Source: Bacteroides cellulosilyticus
GTDB lineage: Bacteria; Bacteroidota; Bacteroidia; Bacteroidales; Bacteroidaceae
Length of the DNA stretch: 64,000 nucleotides
Reading direction: 5' to 3'
Assembly: GCF_020091405.1 (NCBI RefSeq)
Contig: NZ_CP081903.1
Location: 744,001-808,000 of the forward strand
Part shown: positions 36,864-46,788 of the stretch, piece by piece
Layout: each line of letters starts with the position of its first letter
Numbering within the stretch: the first letter of the stretch is position 1
Translations under genes and position numbers: made by a program
Notes under the pieces: model-generated
Database searches by the model: none
Told to the model about the DNA's origin: nothing
Seen by the model: the letters and a program-made list of their open reading frames with translations, nothing else

Positions 36864-37832
36864 TTATTTAGTTTGTGTTACCACTTGTATGGTACCATCC
36901 GGATTATAATAGAGCTTATCTACACAAATAGAACGAAGATTTCCTTTGCCTGAAATAGAGCTATTATGATAGAAAGCAAACCATTCTCCTTTATATTCAG
37001 CAATAGAACCATGACTTGTATCGCAACCTGTAGGTTCAAGATAAATGCCCTGATATGTCCACGGTCCTAACGGAGAATTACTGGTTGCATAATTCAAACG
37101 ATTAGCTCCCTTGCCATTCTCCGCATGGTTATCAGCATAGGACAGGTAGTACACACCGTCTTTCTTATGTATCCAGGCAGCCTCATGAAAATCTTTCAGA
37201 CCTTCCATTGCACGCAGCGGTTCTGCCAATTCCATCATATTATCCTTCATTTTGGCACCCACACAACGACCTCCACCGCCATAATAGAAATAAGCCTGAT
37301 CATCATCATCCACAAAGACACAAGGGTCTATCATGGCAAAGCAATCGTCTTCCATTCCTATCATTTCAATATACTTGTCTTGTACAGTAAAGTCTTTGGC
37401 AGGATGTTTACTGGTAGCTATACCCACTCTCCAGGTATTGTTCCAGTCATCACCACTCGGGTGCGGAAAGTAAAAATAATAAGTACCATCCCTATATGCA
37501 CAATCGGGTGCCCACATGAAGCCACCATCTTTACGTCCCCAAGACACCTGCGAAGAGTTCAGTATTTCACCATGATCCGTCCAGTTCACCATATCATCCG
37601 TAGAGAATACATGATAGCGGTCCATCAAATCACACCCACGCGGAGGATCAACATCATGAGAAGCATAAACATACAAACGTCCGTCTTCCCATACATGAGC
37701 TGAAGGATCGGCTGTGTACATGTGAGTAATAAAAGGATTCGGACCTAAAGCAACCGTTTCAGCTTGCTTCTGGTTATTGCAGCTCATCAATGTCAACGAC
37801 AAGGCAGTTAAGGTAATCAAATAGTTTTTCAT
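36864..37832 (-). CDS. GH43 glycosidase, lipoprotein (copy B)
   Basis: This 322-aa lipoprotein (LMSC, about residue 18) is a GH43 beta-propeller with DPSAHVW, IDPCVFVDDD and DFHEAAWIH carrying the catalytic triad. It is a close paralogue of the GH43 at 25502-26488; much of the N-terminal half is identical in protein, and the DNA is still visibly similar. The main difference is an insertion near VQDKYIEMIGMEDDCFAMIDP, near the active site. It is the first gene after a phased-box promoter (37866-37911). Confidence 0.9.
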   Translation of the reverse strand: MKNYLITLTALSLTLMSCNNQKQAETVALGPNPFITHMYTADPSAHVWEDGRLYVYASHDVDPPRGCDLMDRYHVFSTDDMVNWTDHGEILNSSQVSWGRKDGGFMWAPDCAYRDGTYYFYFPHPSGDDWNNTWRVGIATSKHPAKDFTVQDKYIEMIGMEDDCFAMIDPCVFVDDDDQAYFYYGGGGRCVGAKMKDNMMELAEPLRAMEGLKDFHEAAWIHKKDGVYYLSYADNHAENGKGANRLNYATSNSPLGPWTYQGIYLEPTGCDTSHGSIAEYKGEWFAFYHNSSISGKGNLRSICVDKLYYNPDGTIQVVTQTK

Positions 37833-37865
37833 ACGCTATTTTATTGTTTTTATAGTTAATACGAG

Positions 37866-37911
37866 CAAAATTAGAGTTGACTGATTAACAAAGCTCTTAA
37901 TTTCAACTTAA
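37866..37911 (-). promoter_or_regulatory. Phased TTAA-box promoter of GH43-GH92 operon
   Basis: The -7 TAATTTTG (- strand, 37866-37873) is preceded by TTAA at 37885-37888, 37897-37900 and 37908-37911. The gap is 11 nt and steps are 12 and 11. Leader to ATG is about 33 nt. Confidence 0.72.
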
Positions 37912-37968
37912 TAATCCGCTGTTTTTTCGATGGTTTAGTTGGTATTCTTAGAATGCCGGATGCTGCAT

Positions 37969-39675
37969 TCATTTACCCACACCATTTTCATTAAACGCAC
38001 TAATAGAAAAGTAATATTCAGAGTCTCTATTGAAATAACGGGCCTCATATTGGTTTCCATAAACCACCATAGAGTGAGTCAATTTCTCCTTTTGCGTTCC
38101 CCAACGCAAAATATATCCTGTTACTTCTTCCTGCGGATTCCATCTAAACCGATAGATACGTTTATCGTTATTATCACGTGAAGCTTGAAATCCTGTAACT
38201 CCGGCAGGCACCTTACCACTACCTTGACCAAAGACACGTAAGTCGAATAGAGAAAAACTTCCTTCCATATCTTTAGTGTTGCAGATTCTTAGATATTGCA
38301 CTTTCGCAGGAACACGCAGAGTATGCAGTTTATGAGGAGCATCCTGCAGATTCTTTTCTTCATCTACCAAACGAGTCCAGTCTTTACCATTTGTAGAACC
38401 TTCTATATAATATTGATAAACCACAGGGGCATGGGGCGCATGTACATTGAATTTATGATCTGCAAAGTTCACCTGAACAGCATTCACTTCCATTGTTTTT
38501 CCAAGGTCTATTTGCAGCCACTCACCGGCATCGCCTGTTTGAGCAGCCCACCAGGTTTCCACCTGTTCATCATTAGCCAATTCCGGTTCATAGCCTTCAA
38601 GATGTGAAGACGAAGATACTTTTTTCTTATATGAAAGCAAGTTCCACCCCATACCGATATCTTCCTTTTCAAAATCGACCTTCCGATCAGGAATACAGAA
38701 AGGATAATCGGCAAAAGTTGTCAACGCATACATACCATATTTCTCAGAAACAACTACCGGGAATAAACCTAAACGGCGTTCAAACCAATGACGAACAGAA
38801 ATAGTCATAGATGCCACATGCCAGTAATTACCATACTTATCTTTGAATGTATGACCATGCCCGGCACCACCGATGAAACCTCCGGGCTTGAAAGAGAATG
38901 GATTGTCTTCTACATATTCAAACGGACCTAACGGATTATCACCCACATAATTACCATCACCATAAATACGGTATTGAGTACCGGGAGCTGCATATTGCAA
39001 ATAATAGCGACCATTATGTTTCAGTACACAGGGTCCCTCGTTCCAACCTTGACGTGGTTCTTCATTGTTCTTTCCAGGTACTTCCCAACCATATTTATCA
39101 CAATTATGCTGAATCAAGACTTTAGGTTCTCCAATAGCCCGGAAGCCATCTTTAGGATCCACTTCTACTCCCACGATCGGATCAACATCCGAACATCCCC
39201 AATAAAGATATACTCTTCCATCATCATCCTTAAAGAAAGCCGGATCATGCTGACGATAAGTCAATTTTGTGTCTACTTCTTCCCAAGTGTCCTGTTCAGG
39301 ATGAGCGTTTTTATAAATACGGGTGTTCCCACTGGATGCCGTAAAATAAAGAGTATCGCCATAAACAAGGATGGTCGGTGCATAATCTTCCATCGTTGGA
39401 ATGGTTGTACAAGGGATATACTCCCATTTTGCCAAATCCTCTGAACGCCAATATCCACCTGATTTAGAGGCAAACATATAATAATATCCTTTAAAATATT
39501 CCAGTACAGGATCGGCCGCTTCACGTCGTGACTCATCATCAGGTTGAAAACGATAATTCAGATCAATAGGATTAGTCACAATTCTATCATTCTTAACCGG
39601 AGCTTGTTCCGAGGCACAACTGACCATCAGTCCCAAAACAAGAACCATACTAACTAACTGAGCTAATTTCTTCAT
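37969..39675 (-). CDS. GH43 glycosidase with F5/8-type and FN3-like domains, lipoprotein
   Basis: This 568-aa lipoprotein (LMVSC, about residue 20) is a more distant GH43: EAADPVLEYFKGYYYMF holds the base Asp, HDPAFFKDDDGRVYLYWG the second Asp and GWNEGPCVLKHNGRYYL the acid Glu. After the propeller (about 35-330) come a discoidin-like F5/8 domain (about 345-470, EWLQIDLGKTMEVNAV) and a FN3-like tail, probably for glycan binding. It is 77 bp downstream of the 954-aa GH3 and likely in its operon. Subfamily and sugar are uncertain. Confidence 0.88.
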   Translation of the reverse strand: MKKLAQLVSMVLVLGLMVSCASEQAPVKNDRIVTNPIDLNYRFQPDDESRREAADPVLEYFKGYYYMFASKSGGYWRSEDLAKWEYIPCTTIPTMEDYAPTILVYGDTLYFTASSGNTRIYKNAHPEQDTWEEVDTKLTYRQHDPAFFKDDDGRVYLYWGCSDVDPIVGVEVDPKDGFRAIGEPKVLIQHNCDKYGWEVPGKNNEEPRQGWNEGPCVLKHNGRYYLQYAAPGTQYRIYGDGNYVGDNPLGPFEYVEDNPFSFKPGGFIGGAGHGHTFKDKYGNYWHVASMTISVRHWFERRLGLFPVVVSEKYGMYALTTFADYPFCIPDRKVDFEKEDIGMGWNLLSYKKKVSSSSHLEGYEPELANDEQVETWWAAQTGDAGEWLQIDLGKTMEVNAVQVNFADHKFNVHAPHAPVVYQYYIEGSTNGKDWTRLVDEEKNLQDAPHKLHTLRVPAKVQYLRICNTKDMEGSFSLFDLRVFGQGSGKVPAGVTGFQASRDNNDKRIYRFRWNPQEEVTGYILRWGTQKEKLTHSMVVYGNQYEARYFNRDSEYYFSISAFNENGVGK

Positions 39676-39752
39676 GGTAGTTTTACATTTAGCTTAACAG
39701 ATTGCCCCATAACAGGACAATCTGTACACAGATACAAGAGGTTGTATCAAAA

Positions 39753-42617
39753 TTATATAGATAACACTTTATATTTGGTAGTAAATACAACTGAATCCAT
39801 ATTCTCCTTATCCACACTGAAAGGTATCAGTTTCTCTTCTCCCGGAGCCAACTCATAATGAACATTATCGCCCATTTTCTTACCTCCGACATACATTTCA
39901 ACTTTTCCTGTATCCATCAAAGTCCCATTGTTTTTAACTGAGAGCCAGATAGTATTCTGATTCTTTACCAGATTTTCTTCTACTTTGAATAAAGTCAAGC
40001 CGAAATCTGCTGCAAATTCATGGGTATATTCAAGCATACCTGACAAACCTTTCTTAGAATCCTTATAACCCACACTATCCTTAATACGGTCATTAGCCAC
40101 ATACTGAGGACTCACACCACCAACTAAGATTTTAAACGTACCTTTCTCCACAACCCGGTCCATATGATCATTGAGCAATGATAATTCATAAGGCGTCAAT
40201 TCAAAAGAAACCGTTTTTGCCTCACCCGGTTTCAAGTGAATACGGGTAAAGTTTTTCAATTCTGTAATACGTGTCTTCACACTAGCATACATATCCGTTA
40301 CATATAGCTGTACCACCTCATCACCGGCACGTTGTCCTATATTCTTCACAGTGGCCTGCACTGTAATATTACCATTTTCCTTTTCCTGTACTTTCAGGCC
40401 TGAATATTCAAACGAAGTATAGCTCAACCCATATCCGAAATAGTAAAGAGGATAGTATTCCATATCCGAATATTCATAGCGGCGACCGGAAGTTTTAAAG
40501 TTGTAATAAAGAGGAAGCTGACCTACGTGTCGTGGGAAAGTCATCGGTAAACGACCGGCAGGGTTGTAATCGCCAAACAACACATCCGCTGTAGCCGGAC
40601 CACCTTCTTGTCCAGGCAACCAGTTCACAAGGATAGCTTTACATAACTCCGACGCTTTAGACAAATTATAGGGACGCCCCGCCTGAAGAATTAATATGAC
40701 AGGCTTTCCGGTTGCGCAAACAGCTTCCAATAATTCCTGTTGTTTGCCCGGCAGAATCAGTGTTGCATAATCGTGATTTTCACCGGATGTCTTGTATACA
40801 TCCGTAGTAGCCTCACTGGTTGAACAATCTCCCAAAACCAATAGCACCACATCTGATTGTGAAGCCGCTTTTACCGCCTTTGCAATATTATCTTCGCCTA
40901 AACTTGTAAAATCACAACCTTGTTCATAAATCACTTTCGTCTGCTTTCCTACCGCTTGTTTGATACCTGTCAACACAGATTTCAACTGACCAGGCTGAAG
41001 TTTAGGAGTATAATCACCAGGTTGAAGATCATCTGCACCGGGACCTAGCACAGCAATCGTACGCATGTCTTTAGACAAAGGCAAAATATGATCCTTATTC
41101 TCTAACAGTACAATAGATTCGCGGGCAGCCTGACGCGCCATTTCTTTATGACTATCCGAATTCCAACCCGGATATATCTTATTCCAGTCCAATGGTTTAT
41201 TAGGTGCTTTTTCAAACAGTTCATTACGGAACATCATACGCAACATTGTGCGGCACACCTCATCAAGGTTTTCCATATTGATACGTCCATCCTTTGCAGC
41301 CCGTATCACTTCCTTATCATTATACGTATCACCACAGTTCGTGGCAATCCCGGCTGCCAAGGCCTGGTTAGCCGCTTCTATCTTATCTTTAGCTGTATAA
41401 TGTTTGCGGGCAGTCAAATTAGCTATAGCACCGCAGTCACTAACTATGAAACCGCTGAATCCCCATTCCTCACGCAAAATATTATGCAGCAATTCTCTAC
41501 TTTTCGCTACAGGAACACCCAGAAAATCCGAATATGCCATCATCAAAGATTGGCAATCATAGTTACGAATAACATGACGGAACGGAACCAGATGTACTTC
41601 ACGCATTTCACGTTCAGACAACCCTATATCATGGGAATCGCGTCCTCCCAACGGAGCGCCATGACCACCAAAATGTTTCGGAGTAGTATATAGTCCCATA
41701 GACTGGTACCCTTTAATCCAAGCTCCACCAATCTGTGATACCAAAACCGGATCTTCTCCAAACGTTTCTTCACAACGTCCCCAACGGGCATCTTGGGCTA
41801 CATCCAATACCGGAGACCATGCCTGCATAGTTCCTGCCGAAAGTGTTTCATCACCAATCGCCATCGCCACTTCTTCCGTCAACTTCTTATTCCAGGTTGC
41901 TCCCATTGCCAGAGCTTGGGGAAAGATAGTAGCTCCACTACCATACGAAAAACCATGTACAGCCTCAACTTTCGTAATAGGTGGTACATATAAATGAGGA
42001 ATACCAGGAATACCCCAGCCCTCACGTATCAGTTCCATTTTATCTTCCGGCGTCATCACAGACAGCAAACTCTCCACACGCTCTTCCACCGGAAGCGTAG
42101 GGTCCATATAACGGAGCGAAGTTTTTTCTCCTTTTCGATCTTTCAATTCCTTATCAGCTAAAAGAACAGATACTTCCTTTACCATAAAAGGTTTAACACG
42201 ATCGCCTCCCTTAAAAGCCAACCTGACATGAGCTCCATATTTAGGTGAAAACTTCAGCCGCATTTCTTTAGCACTACCTTGTACCTGATAATCTACAGGT
42301 ACTCCCAGATTCATAGGATCATATGTAACGAAGATATTCATCAACTGTTTCAAATCCTCTTTAGAAACACCTTGCATCTGAATTCCAAGTTCACATACAT
42401 CACCCGGAGTATGGATAGTGAACATCAACCATTGGTCTGTTTTCAAATCCTGCCCACCAACTTCCCACATTGTCTTTTGATCCTTATCAAAAGCTAACGA
42501 AGCTTTTTCCACATTAGTTGATGCTGAAACTGACAAAATATCACTTGGCTGCTGAGCCATTAGAAAAGAACAGGATAATATTCCTGCAAATAAGAACAAG
42601 TGCCTTTTTAAATTCAT
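39753..42617 (-). CDS. GH3 beta-glycosidase with N-terminal discoidin-like domain
   Basis: This 954-aa exported protein (signal about 1-22) begins with a beta-sandwich domain (about 28-155, SLAFDKDQKTMWEV) before the GH3 (beta/alpha)8 region. The nucleophile Asp is in FIVSDCGAI; the early motif is TIFPQALAMGATWN. The second GH3 domain, a FN3-like domain and an extra C-terminal beta domain (about 840-954) follow. It differs clearly from the PA14-containing GH3 in this locus, so the two probably act on different linkages. It is divergent to the regulator gene and is driven by a five-box promoter. Confidence 0.9.
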   Translation of the reverse strand: MNLKRHLFLFAGILSCSFLMAQQPSDILSVSASTNVEKASLAFDKDQKTMWEVGGQDLKTDQWLMFTIHTPGDVCELGIQMQGVSKEDLKQLMNIFVTYDPMNLGVPVDYQVQGSAKEMRLKFSPKYGAHVRLAFKGGDRVKPFMVKEVSVLLADKELKDRKGEKTSLRYMDPTLPVEERVESLLSVMTPEDKMELIREGWGIPGIPHLYVPPITKVEAVHGFSYGSGATIFPQALAMGATWNKKLTEEVAMAIGDETLSAGTMQAWSPVLDVAQDARWGRCEETFGEDPVLVSQIGGAWIKGYQSMGLYTTPKHFGGHGAPLGGRDSHDIGLSEREMREVHLVPFRHVIRNYDCQSLMMAYSDFLGVPVAKSRELLHNILREEWGFSGFIVSDCGAIANLTARKHYTAKDKIEAANQALAAGIATNCGDTYNDKEVIRAAKDGRINMENLDEVCRTMLRMMFRNELFEKAPNKPLDWNKIYPGWNSDSHKEMARQAARESIVLLENKDHILPLSKDMRTIAVLGPGADDLQPGDYTPKLQPGQLKSVLTGIKQAVGKQTKVIYEQGCDFTSLGEDNIAKAVKAASQSDVVLLVLGDCSTSEATTDVYKTSGENHDYATLILPGKQQELLEAVCATGKPVILILQAGRPYNLSKASELCKAILVNWLPGQEGGPATADVLFGDYNPAGRLPMTFPRHVGQLPLYYNFKTSGRRYEYSDMEYYPLYYFGYGLSYTSFEYSGLKVQEKENGNITVQATVKNIGQRAGDEVVQLYVTDMYASVKTRITELKNFTRIHLKPGEAKTVSFELTPYELSLLNDHMDRVVEKGTFKILVGGVSPQYVANDRIKDSVGYKDSKKGLSGMLEYTHEFAADFGLTLFKVEENLVKNQNTIWLSVKNNGTLMDTGKVEMYVGGKKMGDNVHYELAPGEEKLIPFSVDKENMDSVVFTTKYKVLSI

Positions 42618-42645
42618 ATTATTAGCTTTTTATCTATTTGTATTG

Positions 42646-42713
42646 CAAAGTAAGCCTCACTTGCTTAATAAAATGATAAAACTATAATTAATGAAACATT
42701 AAAATCCACTTAA
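42646..42713 (-). promoter_or_regulatory. Phased TTAA-box promoter of GH3 operon, in the divergent region with the regulator
   Basis: A -7-like TTACTTTG (- strand, 42646-42653) is preceded by TTAA 42665-42668, TTAT 42676-42679, TTAA 42688-42691, TTAA 42699-42702 and TTAA 42710-42713. The gap is 11 nt; steps are 11, 12, 11, 11. It lies between the GH3 start and the regulator's own promoter, whose -7 is TATTTTTG at 42792-42799 and which shows no phased boxes. Confidence 0.72.
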
Positions 42714-42791
42714 TGAATAACTTTTAAAGTAAAAGCAAAGCAAAGCCGGAAGAATTGTATGAATAAGTAGTCGGATTTCACTAAAAAGCAC

Positions 42792-42799
42792 TATTTTTG
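42792..42799 (+). promoter_or_regulatory. -7 element of the regulator gene
   Basis: TATTTTTG lies 30 bp before the regulator ATG at 42830. A convincing TTTG -33 is not seen at 19-21 bp, so expression may be low. No TTAA boxes precede it at the phased positions. Confidence 0.5.
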
Positions 42800-42829
42800 T
42801 ACGAGCTAATACTTATATTGATATACAAA

Positions 42830-45427
42830 ATGAAAAAGACACTATTCATTATCTTTCTTCTGTTAATATGTATGCATTCATTCGCTCAGCTTCCTGAGTA
42901 CGGTTTGCATATCCAATCCTACCCACTTCAGAATTCTGAGTTTACCAGTATGGCATTAGAAGATGGAAAGCCTATAGAAACTAAGGGTGACAAAATAACT
43001 CTGAGCTTCAACCTCTGGGTCAGACCTGATAATGTATTCGGAACCGTATTCCGCATCATTACTGAAAACAATAAGAATGTTGACTTGATGTACAGTGTCA
43101 GCGAAAACGACAGACGCTTCCCGATTCTGGTCACTGGAGATGCAGTACACCCTATTCAAAAAGAAGTGAGACGCGAGACCTGGACTTCAGCCAGCCTGAC
43201 CCTCGATGTTAAAGAGGGAAATATTACCGTATTGTATGACAGTACGGAAATTAATGTGAATTACCCCGACCTGAAAGGTTCGCAGAAACTACGCTTTGCT
43301 TTCGGCTATTGTCCATATGAAGGTTTCTCCTTAGCCGATGTGGCCTCCGTTAATATAAGAGATATCAGCATCAAGCGTGGATTAAAGGAAATACGCTTGT
43401 GGAAGATGGCACGCCATAATAAGGAAATCTGTTATGACGAGATTTCCCACAGTCCGGCTTCCGGCAAAAATACCCGTTGGATCATTGACCAGTATATCAC
43501 TTGGAAGAAGATTCATTCACAGCAATTCAAATCTTCTCCCTCTGTAGCATTCGATCCTACTGTCGGTACTTTCTATATAGCCAACAACAAACAAAAGTTG
43601 TATGTTTTCCATACGGATGAAAGGATAACTGACACTATCCAGATAAAAGGCGGAGAGTTTGTAGCCAACTACCCCAACCAGTTGATATATCTGCCAGAGC
43701 AACATCAGTTGTTATCCTACAACCTGAATGAAAACCTATATTCGTTCTTTGATCCAGTTTCACAAAGCTGGAAAGGGACACAGGCAGCCGTACAGGAACA
43801 CGACTACTGGAATAACACACTCGTTTATAATCCGGCCAATTCTTCACTGATCAGCTTCGGTGGATATGGGCATTATCATTATAACAACAAGCTATTAATT
43901 TGCTATCCCTATGAAAACGCCCCGCAACGTCACCTCAATCTGACGAATATTCATCCCAGATACTCTTCCAGTTCTGTCATAGTTGACAGCACACTTTATA
44001 TCTTCGGAGGACGCGGTTGTCCATCCGGACGGCAGGAATTATCTCCCCGCAACTATTATGATTTATACGCTGTCAACCTGCTAACCCAGCAAGCCAACAA
44101 ACTATGGGAACTCACTGAAGTTCCGGATGGAGGAAATTTTCAACCCAGTGAAAACATGATTTATGATCCCGAAAAAAAATGTTTCTACTTCTTCAGTACG
44201 CAACAAGGTGGCACGTTGATGAAAATCGATACTCAAACACCACATTTCGAACTCATGTCATTGCCTATCGGAGTAAAATTAGAGTCTCAATATATGTATA
44301 CTAACTTATACTATTCCCCCAAACAAAAAAAGTTATATACAGTGATTCACCAAGCTGAGGTAAGTGGTAAGGCTGATATAGATATCTATGAACTGAACTT
44401 CCCTCCGATTCCCGTTTCATCCTTTAAACAACCGGATGTGGTTGCAGGCAATGCCAGTCAAAATAACCAGTCATCTATATGGCTGTACATTATAGCTGGA
44501 ATACTGGTTATTACCGGAATGGGAGTTTTCTATTATAGAAAGAAAAAGGCCGAAATAAACCGGATCAAAACCGCTACCGAAGACAATAAACAAACAGAAA
44601 CGAACAGCTTCCAGCCAGAAGCTGCGAATGACTCTCTAACAAATGATATATCTGAGATAAAAATAGAGATGCCCATGCACACAGAGGCTACGACATTTCA
44701 TAACTATGATTTCTCCAAGGAATGCGTTTGTTTCTTTGGCGGATTCCGTGTCATTGACAAGGAAGGAAATGATATTACATCTTCCTTTACACCTACCCTC
44801 AAATCCTTATTGATATTACTGGTTCTTTATACAGGAAGAGACCCCAAAGGTATCATCGGACACAAATTGATCCAGTTATTGTGGTATGACAAAACGGATG
44901 AATCTGCCAAGAACAACCGTAATGTATATATGAGTAAACTACGCGGTTTATTGGAAAAAGTGGGTGACATCAAGATATTGAATCAAAATGGCTTCTGGAG
45001 CATACAGTTTGAAGAAGGAACTATTTGCGACTATCTGGAAGCACTTCATCTATATAAAGAGAATAATAGCCAGAACTTAGAGAAGCTGCTTGAGTTATTG
45101 CTGCGTGGTATAATGTTACCTAATATGGAAATCGATTGGATTGATGCGTTCAAGAATGATTTTTCAAATAGCACCATCGATCTGCTTTGCAGGTTACTGA
45201 AACGGGAAGACCTCTCGGAAACATTAAAGCTAAAAATTGCAGATACACTATTCCAACATGACTATATCAATGAGGAAGCTCTCTGTGTAAAATGCCGCAT
45301 TCTTTGTCAGCAAGGAAAGAAAGGGCTCGCCAAGACTGTCTATGATACTTTCTGCAAAGAATATGCCGCTTCGCTGGGAACAGAATACAAGTTCTCCTTA
45401 ATGGAAATTATCGACGAACAGAACTGA
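42830..45427 (+). CDS. Membrane-tethered SARP-like transcription regulator with exported jelly-roll/kelch sensor
   Basis: This 865-aa protein is read from the ATG at 42830, which gives a clean signal peptide (about 1-20, HSFAQ). The exported part has a concanavalin-like jelly roll (about 40-190) and kelch-type repeats (about 235-530; GGYGHYHYNN, LYIFGGRG). One membrane helix follows (about 548-568, IIAGILVITGMGVFYY) with a basic stop-transfer. The cytoplasmic part has an OmpR/SARP-type winged helix (about 630-732, FFGGFRVIDKEGNDIT to NGFWSIQF) and a helical BTAD-like end (NEEALCVKCRILCQQGKKGLAKTVYDTF). It therefore can sense sugar outside and bind DNA inside without a kinase. It is the only regulator in the PUL and is divergent to GH3. 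Confidence 0.85.
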   Translation: MKKTLFIIFLLLICMHSFAQLPEYGLHIQSYPLQNSEFTSMALEDGKPIETKGDKITLSFNLWVRPDNVFGTVFRIITENNKNVDLMYSVSENDRRFPILVTGDAVHPIQKEVRRETWTSASLTLDVKEGNITVLYDSTEINVNYPDLKGSQKLRFAFGYCPYEGFSLADVASVNIRDISIKRGLKEIRLWKMARHNKEICYDEISHSPASGKNTRWIIDQYITWKKIHSQQFKSSPSVAFDPTVGTFYIANNKQKLYVFHTDERITDTIQIKGGEFVANYPNQLIYLPEQHQLLSYNLNENLYSFFDPVSQSWKGTQAAVQEHDYWNNTLVYNPANSSLISFGGYGHYHYNNKLLICYPYENAPQRHLNLTNIHPRYSSSSVIVDSTLYIFGGRGCPSGRQELSPRNYYDLYAVNLLTQQANKLWELTEVPDGGNFQPSENMIYDPEKKCFYFFSTQQGGTLMKIDTQTPHFELMSLPIGVKLESQYMYTNLYYSPKQKKLYTVIHQAEVSGKADIDIYELNFPPIPVSSFKQPDVVAGNASQNNQSSIWLYIIAGILVITGMGVFYYRKKKAEINRIKTATEDNKQTETNSFQPEAANDSLTNDISEIKIEMPMHTEATTFHNYDFSKECVCFFGGFRVIDKEGNDITSSFTPTLKSLLILLVLYTGRDPKGIIGHKLIQLLWYDKTDESAKNNRNVYMSKLRGLLEKVGDIKILNQNGFWSIQFEEGTICDYLEALHLYKENNSQNLEKLLELLLRGIMLPNMEIDWIDAFKNDFSNSTIDLLCRLLKREDLSETLKLKIADTLFQHDYINEEALCVKCRILCQQGKKGLAKTVYDTFCKEYAASLGTEYKFSLMEIIDEQN

Positions 45428-45450
45428 AACAAATTACAATACCCCTAAAA

Positions 45451-45486
45451 AAACGTCTGACCTGGATGCTCCCAAGTCAGACGTTT
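45451..45486. terminator. Bidirectional terminator between regulator and GH99-like gene
   Basis: AAACGTCTGAC (45451-45461) pairs with GTCAGACGTTT (45476-45486). A-rich and T-rich flanks allow termination from both sides of this convergent pair. Confidence 0.75.
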
Positions 45487-45517
45487 CTTATATTATATAT
45501 CCGGATTCGACTTTGAT

Positions 45518-46753
45518 TTACTTGCGTACCGGTTGCTTCATCTCCAACGGCATTTCCTTACGCAACATTTTACCGGCCTGGCCTACCAGCCACAAGTAAT
45601 GATCACTGCCAATGCCTTCCTCAATGGGTACAAATGTACTGGCACCTACGGGAACCTTTTTAGCACATTTAAAGATAGCCGTACCTTCATCTATCTCATC
45701 AAACATAGCTACATAAAGCATTTCCGCACCTTCCTTCAGAGCTCCGGACAACTGCTTCCAAAGGAACGAACCTTTGTTACGCGGTATCTGCACACTGTTC
45801 TCATGCCCCTTCATATTACGCCAGGAGAATCCCGGAAAAGCCAAAGGTGCATAATCCACTTTATTCTTTTTCGCCCACTCGATGTCACCTTTAATCAGTT
45901 TCTGATAACGGGGATACGAGTCTTCATTATATCGTCCTACAAACCAGGGCATCACAACATCACACCGTTTTATCAACTCATGCAGACGAGGATCCGACTC
46001 GGTATCCCCACTCAATTCGCGCCAATGCGTAGGCACTCCCAGCATCACACTAAAGCCCTGTGCCTTCAAACCATTGATAATCTTTTCGGCTTCATCCAGA
46101 CCGTAACGGCGGCGATCATTGAAACCTACTCCCCAGACCGTAACCAGCGGTTTTCCATTATGATACAAATAAGAGGGATTCTTGGCATGATCTTTCAGAG
46201 AATGACGTTTAGCCACATCAGAAATATCTTTCAGCAAAATATCCTCATCACCGGGACGCATACCACTTAAATCATACATGACACAAATGGCACGCTCGTA
46301 TTTATTGGCTGCTTTCATGGCAGAGTTCAAAACAGTATTGAAATGTTTCAAACCACTCTCACCACGGATTTCCCCGACAAAACGCTGCATAAACACACCA
46401 TCCAATCCATATTCTTTCATCCATCTGAAATGAGTATCTACCGTAGACTCATCGTGTGAGGAGAAAGTATAGGCCGGAGTTCCGTCTGCAAACTTGAACT
46501 CCGTCTTATACAGTTTTTCATACTCCGATACTTCCGGCCAGAAGTCAATCGTACAAGAACCGGGGCGAAAGCCATCGTGTCCGGTATAGTGATACCACCC
46601 CCGATTGGCGCCATCATCAGGGGCATTAAACCACCCCTGATAACCGGCCATCACCAATCCTTTGTACGAATTGTACTGTTTACCGGCAACCTGCGCCGTA
46701 ATACCTATCGAAAACAACAAGCATACAATAAACCAATTTAATCTTTTTACCAT
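45518..46753 (-). CDS. GH99-like (endo-alpha-mannosidase-like) glycosidase
   Basis: This 411-aa exported protein (signal about 1-20, TAQ) has a (beta/alpha)8 pattern resembling GH71/GH99-type proteins, often annotated in Bacteroides as xylosidase/arabinosidase. GLVMAGYQGWFNAPDDGANRG opens the domain; FSSHDESTVDTHFRWMKEYGLDGVFMQRF and GKPLVTVWGVGFND are the strongest motifs. GH99 enzymes are endo-acting on alpha-mannan, which would fit GH38 and GH92 here; if so it is the only endo-enzyme in the locus. I cannot place the catalytic residues with certainty. It lies 35 bp after GH95. Confidence 0.65.
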   Translation of the reverse strand: MVKRLNWFIVCLLFSIGITAQVAGKQYNSYKGLVMAGYQGWFNAPDDGANRGWYHYTGHDGFRPGSCTIDFWPEVSEYEKLYKTEFKFADGTPAYTFSSHDESTVDTHFRWMKEYGLDGVFMQRFVGEIRGESGLKHFNTVLNSAMKAANKYERAICVMYDLSGMRPGDEDILLKDISDVAKRHSLKDHAKNPSYLYHNGKPLVTVWGVGFNDRRRYGLDEAEKIINGLKAQGFSVMLGVPTHWRELSGDTESDPRLHELIKRCDVVMPWFVGRYNEDSYPRYQKLIKGDIEWAKKNKVDYAPLAFPGFSWRNMKGHENSVQIPRNKGSFLWKQLSGALKEGAEMLYVAMFDEIDEGTAIFKCAKKVPVGASTFVPIEEGIGSDHYLWLVGQAGKMLRKEMPLEMKQPVRK

Positions 46754-46788
46754 AACCTATTTCTATTTCTTATTCGTTGTATCGATTG

